IMG/VR virus record: IMGVR_UViG_3300042514_001623
Coordinates: 1-63,009 of that record
DNA length: 63,009 nucleotides
Origin: a virus
Reading direction: 5' to 3' (one strand)
Position numbers and translations under genes: made by a program. The notes beneath the pieces were generated by a model. It was given only the letters and a program-made list of their open reading frames with translations, was not told where the DNA came from and ran no database searches. Position 1 is the first letter of the stretch. Each line of letters opens with the position of its first letter. This document shows, piece after piece, positions 55,795 to 63,009 of the stretch.

Positions 55795-56088
55795 ATGAGC
55801 ACCACCCCCCACGACGCCCCTGAACAAACAACGAAGCGGGGGAAGGTGGTCTTCGATCCCACGGTCAACTTGGGGCACATCTTGACTTTCTGCGGCTTCA
55901 TGGCCGCCGGCAGCGTGGCCTACCACGACCTCAAGGAAGCCCAGGCCGTGCAGAGCATGCGCGTGGAGATGCTGGCCCGCGAGTTTGAGGCCGAGAAGAA
56001 CCGGACCGGCAACGCCATCTTGGAGATCAAGGGCGACATGAAAGAGATCCGCCGAGGGGTGGATCAACTGCGCGAGCGCAAGCCCTGA
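55795..56088 (+). CDS. Membrane-anchored coiled-coil protein, 97 aa
   Basis: PTVNLGHILTFCGFMAAGSV is a membrane segment (about 24-43). It is followed by a long helix (AREFEAEKNRTGNAILEIKG, DMKEIRRGVDQLRERK). Proteins with this VNLGHILTxxGF start lie near lysis or terminase genes in many phages and are often annotated as holin-like or unknown. It is directly before the terminase genes. Confidence 0.55.
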   Translation: MSTTPHDAPEQTTKRGKVVFDPTVNLGHILTFCGFMAAGSVAYHDLKEAQAVQSMRVEMLAREFEAEKNRTGNAILEIKGDMKEIRRGVDQLRERKP

Positions 56089-56104
56089 AGCGCCACGCCT
56101 GACC

Positions 56105-56602
56105 ATGGGAACCCCCAAGACCGTTGACTGGGAGCGCATTGAGGCGGATTACCGCGCCGGTGTGAAATCCCTCCGCGAGATCGCGGCCGCCCATGGCATC
56201 ACCGAGGGCGCCATCCGCAAGCGCGCCAAGCAGCACGGTTGGACCCGCGACCTGAAGGACAAGGTACGCGCCAAGGCTGACGAACCCGGCCTGCGCGTCT
56301 CCGAGCTTGACGAGCACGCTGCCGCTGGTTTCGTCTATGTCATTGGGCTCGACGCGCCCCAGCGCTACTTCAAGATCGGCATGGCGCGCTTTTTCCCGGC
56401 CCGCATGGACGCACACCAGTGCGCCAGCCCGTTTGACCTGTTCGTCGCCTGCGCCTACTTCGTGCCCAACATGCGCGCAGAGGAACAGCGCCTGCATCGG
56501 AGGTTTGCAGAACAGCGCGTCAGGGGCGAGTGGTTCACGCTTTCTGCCGCCGACCTTCAAGAGATCGCCGGGCGGTCCCTTTTGCTTGAGGTGACGGTCT
56601 GA
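56105..56602 (+). CDS. Terminase-small-subunit-like HTH fused to GIY-YIG (MUG113-type) nuclease, 165 aa
   Basis: Residues 5-60 (VDWERIEADYRAGVKSLREI, AAAHGITEGAIRKRAKQHGW) are a close copy of the DNA-binding start of the real small terminase at 56602. Residues 75-160 form a GIY-YIG/MUG113-type nuclease: GFVYVIGLDAPQRYFKIGMA, MDAHQCASPFDLFVACAYF, RAEEQRLHRRFAEQRVRGEW. So the protein is a duplicated TerS head fused to a homing-type endonuclease. Its stop overlaps the next start (TGATG). Confidence 0.8.
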   Translation: MGTPKTVDWERIEADYRAGVKSLREIAAAHGITEGAIRKRAKQHGWTRDLKDKVRAKADEPGLRVSELDEHAAAGFVYVIGLDAPQRYFKIGMARFFPARMDAHQCASPFDLFVACAYFVPNMRAEEQRLHRRFAEQRVRGEWFTLSAADLQEIAGRSLLLEVTV

Positions 56603-57225
56603 TGGCTCGCAAGCAAGTGGATTGGGAACGTATCGAAACGGATTTCCGTGTCGGCGCCAAGTCCGTGCGCGAGATCGCCGCCGAGCATGGCATCTCTCAC
56701 ACCGCCATCAACAAGCGCGCGAAGGCTGAAGACTGGATCCGCGACCTTCAAGGCAAGGTCAAAGCCAAGGCCGATGCGCTAGTTGCCAAAGCGCTGGTTG
56801 CCAAGGAAGTTTCCGCACATGCGGCGGCAACCGAGAAGGAAACGGTTGAGGTTGAGGCGCAGGTTCAAGCCCGTATCCGCCTGGCGCACCGCGGCGACAT
56901 CACCCGCATGCGCAGCTTGGTGATCCGCCTGCTTGCCGAGTGCGAGGCGGAAGCCGCAGACCCGGACGTGTTCGAGAGCCTGGGCGAGATGCTGCGCAAC
57001 CCCGACGAGCGCGGCCAAGACAAGCTGAACGAGGCCTATCACAAGGCCATCAGCCTTCCCCAGCGCATCAAGGGCGTGAAGGAACTGGCCGAGGCGCTGC
57101 GGGTGCTTGTGGCGATGGAGCGCGAGGCCTACGGCATCGGCGTGGAAGACAAGCCCAAGGCGCCGCTGGAAGGTTTGTCCGACGAAGAGATTGAGGCCCG
57201 CCTGCGTGCTCGCATGCAGCCTTGA
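56602..57225 (+). CDS. terS: Terminase small subunit, 207 aa
   Basis: The N-terminal helix-turn-helix (SVREIAAEHGISHTAINKRA) binds DNA; the middle (AAATEKETVEVEAQVQARIR) is a helical oligomer region; the tail has PLEGLSDEEIEARLRARMQP. Its position directly before terminase large subunit and the 20-bp overlap support the assignment. It recognises phage DNA for packaging. Its N-terminal domain is duplicated in the preceding gene. Confidence 0.8.
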   Translation: MARKQVDWERIETDFRVGAKSVREIAAEHGISHTAINKRAKAEDWIRDLQGKVKAKADALVAKALVAKEVSAHAAATEKETVEVEAQVQARIRLAHRGDITRMRSLVIRLLAECEAEAADPDVFESLGEMLRNPDERGQDKLNEAYHKAISLPQRIKGVKELAEALRVLVAMEREAYGIGVEDKPKAPLEGLSDEEIEARLRARMQP

Positions 57226-58669
57226 ACAACTGCCGCAGTCCCGGGCCGCGCGCCTTGAACTGCTGGCACTGCTGGAAGAGAGAGAGCGCCGGGCGCGGCG
57301 CCGCAAGCTCTGGAGCTACTTCCCGGACACCGGACCGCTGCGCCGCGACCTCTACGTGCAGCACATGGAGTTCTTCAAGCTGGGCGCCACGGTGCCGAGC
57401 CGGTGCTTCATGGCCGCCAACCGGGTGGGCAAGACCGAGGGCGGGGGAGGGTACGAAACCACGCTGCACCTGACCGGGCGCTACCCGGACTGGTGGCCTG
57501 GCTACCGCTTCGACAAGCCGATCGACGCATGGGCGGCCGGCGACACGAACGAAACGGTGCGGGACATCATCCAAGACAAGATGGTGGGGCCGGAAAGCGA
57601 CTACGGCACCGGCCTGATCCCCGCCGACGACCTGATCCGCACCGTGCGCAGGCCCAACGGGAACGGGGCGCTGGACTACATCGAGGTGCGCCACATCAGC
57701 GGCGGGGTGTCTCGCCTGGCGTTCAAGAGCTACGAGCAGGGCCGCAAGGCCTTCCAGGGCACCGAGAAAGACCTCATCTGGCTGGACGAGGAGAGCAACG
57801 AGGGCATCCGGGCTGAGTGCGTTATGCGCCTGATGACCACGAACGGGCTGCTGATCGAGACGTTCACCCCGCTGCGGGGCCTGACGCCCAACGTGCTCAA
57901 GTACCTGGGTGAGGATGCCGCCATCCCCGATGGCCGCCGCGGCATCAACGGCGACCGCGGCATCGTGATGGCCGGCTGGGATGACGTGCCACACCTGAGC
58001 GCCGACCAGAAGCGCCGCATGCTGGCCGACGCCGAGCCGCACCTGGTGGAGGCGCGCTCGAAGGGCATCCCGAGCATTGGCAGCGGGGCCATTTATCCCG
58101 TGCCCGAAGAGCAGATCGTGGTGGACGACTTTGCCATCCCCGACCACTGGCCGCGTGCCTACGGCCTGGACGTGGGCTGGAACTGCACCGCGGCCGTGTT
58201 CGGCGCGCTGGACCGCGATTCCGATTGCCTGTACCTCTACAGCCTGCACTACCAGGGCCAGCAGGAGCCCAGCACCCACGTTGCTGGCATCCACGCCCGC
58301 GGGAAGTGGATACCCGGCGTGATCGACCCGGCCAGCCGCGGCCGCAGCCAGAAGGACGGCGAGCAGCTGCTGCAGATCTACCGCGACCTGGGCTTGCCCT
58401 TGATCGAAGCCGACAACTCGCGCGAGTCGGGCCTGTACGAGGTGCACCAGCGGCTGGCCACCGGCCGGCTGAAGGTGTTTCGCAGCCTCAAGCCTTGGCT
58501 GAGCGAGTACCGCATCTACCGGCGCGACGAGCGCGGGAACATCGTCAAAGAGAAAGACCACGCCATGGACGCAACTCGATACCTCGTGGTCAGCGGCATC
58601 CAAGTGGCGCGCGTGAACAACTCCAAGGGCGCGAGCGCCTACCGCCAACTCCGTGGCCTGGAAGACTGA
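57206..58669 (+). CDS. terL: Terminase large subunit, 487 aa
   Basis: The DNA-packaging motor. Start GTG 57206 is chosen because coding continues upstream of the TerS stop and GAGG lies upstream. Walker A is FMAANRVGKTEGG (K76-T77), Walker B is LIWLDEE (D194-E195). The nuclease part has GLDVGWNCTAAVFGALD, VDPASRG-type VIDPASRGRSQKDG and KDHAMDATRYLVVSG with the acidic residues expected of an RNase H-like nuclease. Length (487) is normal. It precedes the portal gene by 11 bases. Confidence 0.9.
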   Translation: MLACSLEQLPQSRAARLELLALLEERERRARRRKLWSYFPDTGPLRRDLYVQHMEFFKLGATVPSRCFMAANRVGKTEGGGGYETTLHLTGRYPDWWPGYRFDKPIDAWAAGDTNETVRDIIQDKMVGPESDYGTGLIPADDLIRTVRRPNGNGALDYIEVRHISGGVSRLAFKSYEQGRKAFQGTEKDLIWLDEESNEGIRAECVMRLMTTNGLLIETFTPLRGLTPNVLKYLGEDAAIPDGRRGINGDRGIVMAGWDDVPHLSADQKRRMLADAEPHLVEARSKGIPSIGSGAIYPVPEEQIVVDDFAIPDHWPRAYGLDVGWNCTAAVFGALDRDSDCLYLYSLHYQGQQEPSTHVAGIHARGKWIPGVIDPASRGRSQKDGEQLLQIYRDLGLPLIEADNSRESGLYEVHQRLATGRLKVFRSLKPWLSEYRIYRRDERGNIVKEKDHAMDATRYLVVSGIQVARVNNSKGASAYRQLRGLED

Positions 58670-58680
58670 GAAAGCCCACG

Positions 58681-60771
58681 ATGCAGCTTGAAACCCGCCC
58701 CCTCAAGCCCGTGCGCGAGCACGGTGCCGCCAGCGCCCGCGACGAAGCCAAGGATGGCTACTCGCTCCACGCGCTGGAGGAACTGGTGTCGGACTGCGAG
58801 AGCCAACCCGACTGGCGCGACCGCAGCGACAAGGCCCATGCCTACTACGACATGGGCAAGCAGCTCACGCCCGAGGCCGAGCACAAGATCCGCACCGAGT
58901 GGGGCATCGAGCCGCGCCAGATCAACCTCATCCACGGCGTCGTCAACGGCGTGCTGGGCCAGGAGGCCAAGGCGCGCAGCGACGTGCGCATCGAGGCCGA
59001 CGACGACGATTTTCAGGACGTGGCCGATGTCCTCAGCAAGAAGCACAAGGAGGCCACGCGCGAGGCCAACATCGACATGGCCGTGAGCAACGGCTACGCC
59101 GGCCAGGTCAAGGGCGGCATTGGCTGGGTGGAAGTCAGCCGCGCGGCCGACCCGCTGGACTACCCGTATCGCGTGACCGACGTGCACCGCTCGGAAATCT
59201 GGTGGGACATGCGCGCCACCGACCTGGGCCTGAAGGATGCCCGCTGGCTGGTGCGCAAGCGCTGGATGGACTTGGACGAGGCCATCGCCTGGATGCCCGA
59301 GCACCGCCGCATCCTTGAGCAGGCGCTGAACGGCTGGGATCTCATCGCGCTGCCCGAGGACCACGACAACATCCTGTACCGCAGCTACAGCAACGAGCGC
59401 CGCACGCGCATCCGCCGCGACGAGTGGGCCGACACGCGCCGCCAGCGCATCAAGATGTACGAAGTCTGGTACCGGGTGCCCGCCGAGACGGTGGTGCTGC
59501 ACGTCGGCCCCGGCAAGCGCCTGGCCTACGACGAAACCAACCCGCTGCACATCGAAGCGGTGAGCCGCGGCACGGTCAAGATCAGCCGCGCCATCACCCG
59601 GCAGGTGCGCATGGCCCTGTTCGCTGGCCCGCACCGCCTGCTGGACCAGGGCACGCGCCGCCGGCACTTCCCCTACGTGCCGTTTTTCGCCTTCCGCGAC
59701 GACGAGGACCGCACGCCCTACGGCCTGATCGAAGGGATGATTACCCCGCAGGACGAGTACAACGAGCGCCGCCAGATGATCAACTGGATGCTCAAGGCGC
59801 GGCAACTGGTGGCGGACTCGGACGCGCTGGACGAGGAATACAACAACATCGCCGACATCACCAAGACCATGAACCGCCCGGATATGGTGGCGGTGCTGAA
59901 CCCTGACCGGCGCAACGCCAACGCCTTCCAGATCGCCAACGGCCTGCGCATGGAGCCGTTTCAGGTGGACGTGATGCAGGACAGCAAGGCGCTGATTCAA
60001 GAGGTGCCGCGCGTCTACAGCACCCAACTCGGCCAGGCGCAGCAGGGCGTGACCTCGGGCGTGGCCATCAACAGCCTGACCGAGCAGGGCATCGTCGCCA
60101 TGGGCGAGCTCAACGACAACTACCGCTTCGCCCGCAAGCTGGTGCACGAGCAGGTGCTGGAGATGATCGTTGAAGACCATCTCGATGAAGACCTGAAGGT
60201 GGTCATGGGCGCCGGCCAGAACAAGCGCGTGATCATGCTCAACAGCTGGGATCCGCAGACCGGTGCGCCGATCAACCGCGTGAAGGACGCGCCGGTGAAG
60301 GTGGGCCTGAGCGACGTGCCGACCAGCCCGGCCTTCCGCATGCAGGAGCAGCAGCAGGTGGCCACGATGCTGCAGGCCTTCCGCGGCGACCCGCAGGCCC
60401 TGGCCATCCTGGGCCCGGTGTTCATCGAAGGCAGCAGCCTGAGCAACCGCCAGGCCATTGCCGACGACCTGCGCCGCGCCAAGGGCGTGCCGGTGGCCGG
60501 CGACCGCCAGCAGCAGCAGCAGCAGCAAGCCCAGCAGCAGGAAATGATGGCCCGCACCAAGGCCCTGGAAGACGCGAAGACCGAGGCCGAGGTGGCCAAG
60601 CTGGCCGCCGACGTGCGCGTGGCCGACACCGTGGCGACGTTGAACGCCGCCAAGGCCCGCGAGATCGGGCACACGGTGGCGCGCGACCTGCACAACATCG
60701 ACCGCGAAGAGGCCATGCCAAACCGCGACGCCGACCTAGAGGCCGCGCTGGCCGAGGCCGCGCAGACCTGA
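58681..60771 (+). CDS. Portal protein, P22-like, 696 aa
   Basis: Forms the DNA entry ring at the capsid vertex. It starts MQLETRPLKPVREH; the clip/wing/stem region has GIEPRQINLIHGVVNGVLGQ, SEIWWDMRATDLGLKDARWL, FAFRDDEDRTPYGLIEGMI and NRPDMVAVLNPDRRNANAF. The C-terminal barrel is helical with a poly-Gln tract (seven Q in a row, then AQQQ) near 610. Portals this long with this order occur in P22- and Bcep22-type podophages. The neighbouring terminase and scaffold genes fit. Confidence 0.85.
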   Translation: MQLETRPLKPVREHGAASARDEAKDGYSLHALEELVSDCESQPDWRDRSDKAHAYYDMGKQLTPEAEHKIRTEWGIEPRQINLIHGVVNGVLGQEAKARSDVRIEADDDDFQDVADVLSKKHKEATREANIDMAVSNGYAGQVKGGIGWVEVSRAADPLDYPYRVTDVHRSEIWWDMRATDLGLKDARWLVRKRWMDLDEAIAWMPEHRRILEQALNGWDLIALPEDHDNILYRSYSNERRTRIRRDEWADTRRQRIKMYEVWYRVPAETVVLHVGPGKRLAYDETNPLHIEAVSRGTVKISRAITRQVRMALFAGPHRLLDQGTRRRHFPYVPFFAFRDDEDRTPYGLIEGMITPQDEYNERRQMINWMLKARQLVADSDALDEEYNNIADITKTMNRPDMVAVLNPDRRNANAFQIANGLRMEPFQVDVMQDSKALIQEVPRVYSTQLGQAQQGVTSGVAINSLTEQGIVAMGELNDNYRFARKLVHEQVLEMIVEDHLDEDLKVVMGAGQNKRVIMLNSWDPQTGAPINRVKDAPVKVGLSDVPTSPAFRMQEQQQVATMLQAFRGDPQALAILGPVFIEGSSLSNRQAIADDLRRAKGVPVAGDRQQQQQQQAQQQEMMARTKALEDAKTEAEVAKLAADVRVADTVATLNAAKAREIGHTVARDLHNIDREEAMPNRDADLEAALAEAAQT

Positions 60772-60782
60772 CACCAGTTTCG

Positions 60783-60811
60783 TCCCTGGCCATGCCCCCC
60801 GCGGCCAGGGA
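60783..60811 (+). terminator. Strong hairpin after the portal gene
   Basis: TCCCTGGCC (60783-60791) pairs perfectly with GGCCAGGGA (60803-60811). A run of T is missing, so it could be an RNA-processing or pausing hairpin, or a weak terminator. A second hairpin, CCCGGC with GCCGGG, lies at about 60835-60855. Confidence 0.5.
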
Positions 60812-60887
60812 GTAAGAGGGGGAAGTTCCCACCGCCCGGCTTACATCGCGCCGGGTGGATGAGGTATTCAGCGATGGCGAACACGAG

Positions 60888-60916
60888 GCCCGCCCGGAGC
60901 AATCCCGGCGGGCTTT
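60888..60916 (+). terminator. Rho-independent terminator before the scaffold gene
   Basis: GCCCGCC (60888-60894) pairs with GGCGGGC (60907-60913), followed by TTTGTCGTTCTT. It shares GGCGGGCTTTGTCGTTCT with the terminator at 50421. It lies between the portal and the capsid block, which needs different expression levels. Confidence 0.65.
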
Positions 60917-60959
60917 GTCGTTCTTGGCACCCGGCCGTCAATCGGGATGAGGAGTGAGA

Positions 60960-61949
60960 GTGAACCTGAACGAACTGGAACCCGGAACCCCGGAGTACGA
61001 GGCGGCCCTGGACGCGGCACAAGCCGAAGAAGACGCTGCCAACGACAACGCCGATGGCGCCGCCGCCCCCCAGGGTGACGACGACGATGGCGAGGGAACC
61101 GAAAACGCACCCGCAGCAACCGCTGCCGAGGAACCCGCCGCCGCTGCGCCCGCAGCCGCCACGCCCGAAAAGCCGGCCAACCCTTCCGGGGTGCTGAGCA
61201 AGGATGGGAAGACGGTGCTGAGCTACGCGGTGCTGCAAGCCGCCCGCCGCGATAAAGCCAGCGAGCGCGATGCGCGCCTGGCCGCCGAAGCGGAGGCCGA
61301 GCGCCTGCGCAAGGAGATCGAAGACCTCAGAGCCGGGCGCAAGCCTGCCGCTGAAGCCGCCGACCCCCTGGACGAAGCGCTGGCCGATGCAGCCGAGGAC
61401 TTCCCCGCGCTTACCGCCGTGGCCAAGGTGCTGAAGGAAACCCGTGACGAGCTCGCAGCGCTGAAGGGCGCTGGCAAGACCGCCGCGGCACCTGCAGCCC
61501 AGGAAGCCACCGAGGAAGACGCCGACCCCGTGCAGTCGGCCATCGACGCCGTGCCGGCCCTGGCCACATGGCAAGCCACCGACCCCGAAAAGTTCCGCCG
61601 CGCCCAGCAACTGGACGTGGTGCTTTCGGACTCGCGCAAGTGGGCTGGCAAGCCCATGGCGGAGCGCTTTGCGCACGTCGCGCGCCTGGTGGCCGATGAG
61701 TACGACATCCAGATCGAGGACGAACCCGCCCCTCAACGCACCACCAGAACCACCCCGAACCGGGCCGACCCTCAAGAAGTCATCAGCCGCGCGGCGCGAC
61801 AAACGCCCAACACGCTGAGCGACATGAAGGGCGGTGCTGCCGCGGGCTCCGAAGAACGGCTCGACCGCATGCCACCGCAGCGAATGCTGGCGCGCATGCA
61901 GGAGATGACCGATCAGGAGATCGAGGACCACCTGGCCAAGTTCGGCTGA
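60960..61949 (+). CDS. Scaffold-like capsid assembly protein, 329 aa
   Basis: GTG 60960 with AGGAG six bases upstream. The protein is very acidic and Ala/Glu/Asp rich with a disordered N-terminus (EEDAANDNADGAAAPQGDDD) and a long coiled coil (RLAAEAEAERLRKEIEDLR). It ends near MPPQRMLARMQEMTDQEIED. Placement between portal and major capsid protein, composition and size match internal scaffold proteins of podophages. Confidence 0.75.
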   Translation: MNLNELEPGTPEYEAALDAAQAEEDAANDNADGAAAPQGDDDDGEGTENAPAATAAEEPAAAAPAAATPEKPANPSGVLSKDGKTVLSYAVLQAARRDKASERDARLAAEAEAERLRKEIEDLRAGRKPAAEAADPLDEALADAAEDFPALTAVAKVLKETRDELAALKGAGKTAAAPAAQEATEEDADPVQSAIDAVPALATWQATDPEKFRRAQQLDVVLSDSRKWAGKPMAERFAHVARLVADEYDIQIEDEPAPQRTTRTTPNRADPQEVISRAARQTPNTLSDMKGGAAAGSEERLDRMPPQRMLARMQEMTDQEIEDHLAKFG

Positions 61950-61981
61950 ACCAACCCATCCGAACCTCAAGGAACTGAACC

Positions 61982-63009
61982 ATGTCTGGTACCAACGTCG
62001 CACGCGGCTCGAACCTCGCGCTGCAACAGTATTCCGTGGCCGTCACCGCCCAGGTGATCCGCGCCCCGGGCAACCTCAACGCCCTGACCGGCCCCGCGCC
62101 GAAGCAGAGCGACGCCGAAGCGAACATGAAGCAGCAGACCTCTGCTGACATGCCGTTCGTGCGCATCACCGACCTGTCCACCGACCCGAAGGGCGACAAG
62201 GTGACGGTCGACGCCTTCAACATCGTCGGCGGCAAGCCCATCATGGGCGACCGCAACGCCGAGGGCAAAGGCAAGCGCCTGAGCTCTTCGTCGTTCGACA
62301 TGCTGATCGACCTCGCCACGTTCAACGTGGACGCCGGCGGCAAGATGAGCCGCCAGCGCACCCGCCACGAACTGCGCCGCATCGCCCGCGCGGCCATCGC
62401 CGGCTACTTCCCGCGCCTCATCTGGCAGCGTGCACTGACCCACCTGGCCGGCGCGCGTGGCTTCCAGACGGGTTCCTCGTGGGACATCCCGCTGGCCAGC
62501 GATGAGGACTTCGCCGAGATCATGGTGAACCCGGTGAAGGCGCCGACCTACAACCGGCACCTCGTCATCGACGGCACCAACCTCGTGCAAGGCGGCCTGC
62601 AACTGCAGACCTGCGACAGCGCGGACAAGTGGAGCCTGGCGGCGCTGGACAACCTGGCCCTGTACCTGGAGAGCCTGGACACCAAGCTGCCGCCGCCGCG
62701 CATCACCGGCGACGATCAGGCCTATGACAGCCCCCTCAAGGGCTGCCTGTACCTGAGCCCCGGCCAGTACAACGACCTCATCACCGATGCCAGCGCGGGC
62801 AACAACCTGCGCGCCTTCCAGGCCGCGGTGGAGCAGCGTCAGAAGTGGGCCAAGGGCACGGCGCTGTTCATGGGCGAGTGCGGCATCTGGCGCGGCATCC
62901 TCGTGAAGAAGATGGAGCACACCATCGCCTTCAACGCCGGCTCGAAGTTCCAGTACGTGCCGGTGGCCAACCGCCTGACCGCGACGGAAGCCGAGGGCAC
63001 GGTGGCCGC
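61982..63009 (+). CDS. Major capsid protein, N-terminal part (continues at window start)
   Basis: ATG 61982, AAGGAA upstream. The start (MSGTNVARGSNLALQQYSVA) and the middle (MPFVRITDLSTDPKGDKVTV, HELRRIARAAIAGYFPRLIW, SPGQYNDLITDASAGNNLRA) have the order of the N4 gp56-type capsid family (HK97-like fold). It continues past the window end and rejoins at base 1, giving 431 residues. The neighbouring scaffold and portal genes agree. Confidence 0.85.
   Translation, partial: MSGTNVARGSNLALQQYSVAVTAQVIRAPGNLNALTGPAPKQSDAEANMKQQTSADMPFVRITDLSTDPKGDKVTVDAFNIVGGKPIMGDRNAEGKGKRLSSSSFDMLIDLATFNVDAGGKMSRQRTRHELRRIARAAIAGYFPRLIWQRALTHLAGARGFQTGSSWDIPLASDEDFAEIMVNPVKAPTYNRHLVIDGTNLVQGGLQLQTCDSADKWSLAALDNLALYLESLDTKLPPPRITGDDQAYDSPLKGCLYLSPGQYNDLITDASAGNNLRAFQAAVEQRQKWAKGTALFMGECGIWRGILVKKMEHTIAFNAGSKFQYVPVANRLTATEAEGTVA
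62883..63009. repeat. Terminal direct repeat, copy 2 (assembly overlap of a circular genome)
   Basis: Identical to bases 1-127. See copy 1: an overlap of exactly 127 bases inside one gene is best explained as assembler overlap of a circular contig. Confidence 0.9.

Noticed and set aside
60506-60542. CAG repeat as a possible unstable tract
   Set aside because: It encodes the poly-Gln stretch common in P22-like portal C-termini; copy number is small and coding.
1-63009. CRISPR arrays, diversity-generating retroelement, full tRNA genes, insertion sequences
   Set aside because: No spaced direct-repeat array, no reverse transcriptase, no complete tRNA cloverleaf and no transposase were seen on reading both strands. 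Only a tRNA 3' fragment at attP is present.

Overview
The window is a complete, circularly assembled genome of a temperate, high-GC tailed phage. Bases 1-127 are repeated exactly at 62883-63009, so the unit length is 62,882 bp and the major capsid gene runs across the ends of the window. A short-tailed (podovirus) type with a P22-like portal, an N4 gp56-like capsid protein, and a 4,647-residue virion polyprotein carrying a DarB-like methylase plus SNF2 helicase resembles, from memory, the Burkholderia phages Bcep22 and BcepIL02 (genus Lessievirus). The GC content and an attP core that matches the 3' end of a betaproteobacterial tRNA-Val(GAC) point to a Burkholderiales host. No database search was possible.

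Layout. (1) 49881-63009 and 1-11047, plus strand: morphogenesis genes. They run through receptor-binding and Asp-box proteins, a terminase small subunit and its GIY-YIG-fused duplicate, terminase large subunit, portal, scaffold, capsid, tail adaptor, nozzle-like protein, fibres and ejection-type proteins. (2) 11047-24990: the giant polyvalent gene. Its linkers hold three further genes: two small +1-frame genes with good ribosome binding sites and an antisense HNH endonuclease. (3) 24987-27929: lysis cassette (membrane proteins, M15 endolysin, Rz, Rz1), split twice by antisense HNH genes. (4) 28750-27591, minus: small genes including a twin-arginine protein. (5) 38750 down to 28450, minus: early operon from a Cro-like gene through small regulators, helicase, Toprim primase, NinB, RuvC-like nuclease, Gp49 family, excisionase and integrase. 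The attP lies inside the 3' end of the integrase gene. (6) 38824-39957, plus: repressor-like gene and likely lysogenic genes, including a secreted cysteine-containing protein. (7) 40123-47804, plus: recombination operon (ERF annealing protein, PD-(D/E)XK exonuclease, DUF2303 and small proteins). (8) 47801-49872: a chain of small genes separated by integron attC sites, i.e. an integron cassette array without integron integrase, placed at the end of operon 7 with all genes in the operon's direction.

How it fits together. Operators of the form TTACCG-N4-CGGTAA lie between the divergent regulators (38759-38826) and at the promoter of the rightward operon (40046-40085), so one repressor probably controls both early operons. 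Mobile DNA is unusually dense: five homing-type endonucleases (four HNH, one GIY-YIG) and a six-member cassette array. The cassette array, the antisense HNH in the giant gene, the nested genes, the attP that changes the integrase C-terminus and the TerS/GIY-YIG duplication are the observations most worth following up.

No stretch longer than about 300 bases lacks a gene. The largest gaps are 25104-25222 (a hairpin without a T tract), 34007-34135 (no accepted gene), 39958-40122 (terminator, operators, promoter), 50247-50448 (several hairpins and a terminator) and 60772-60959 (two strong hairpins and a terminator).
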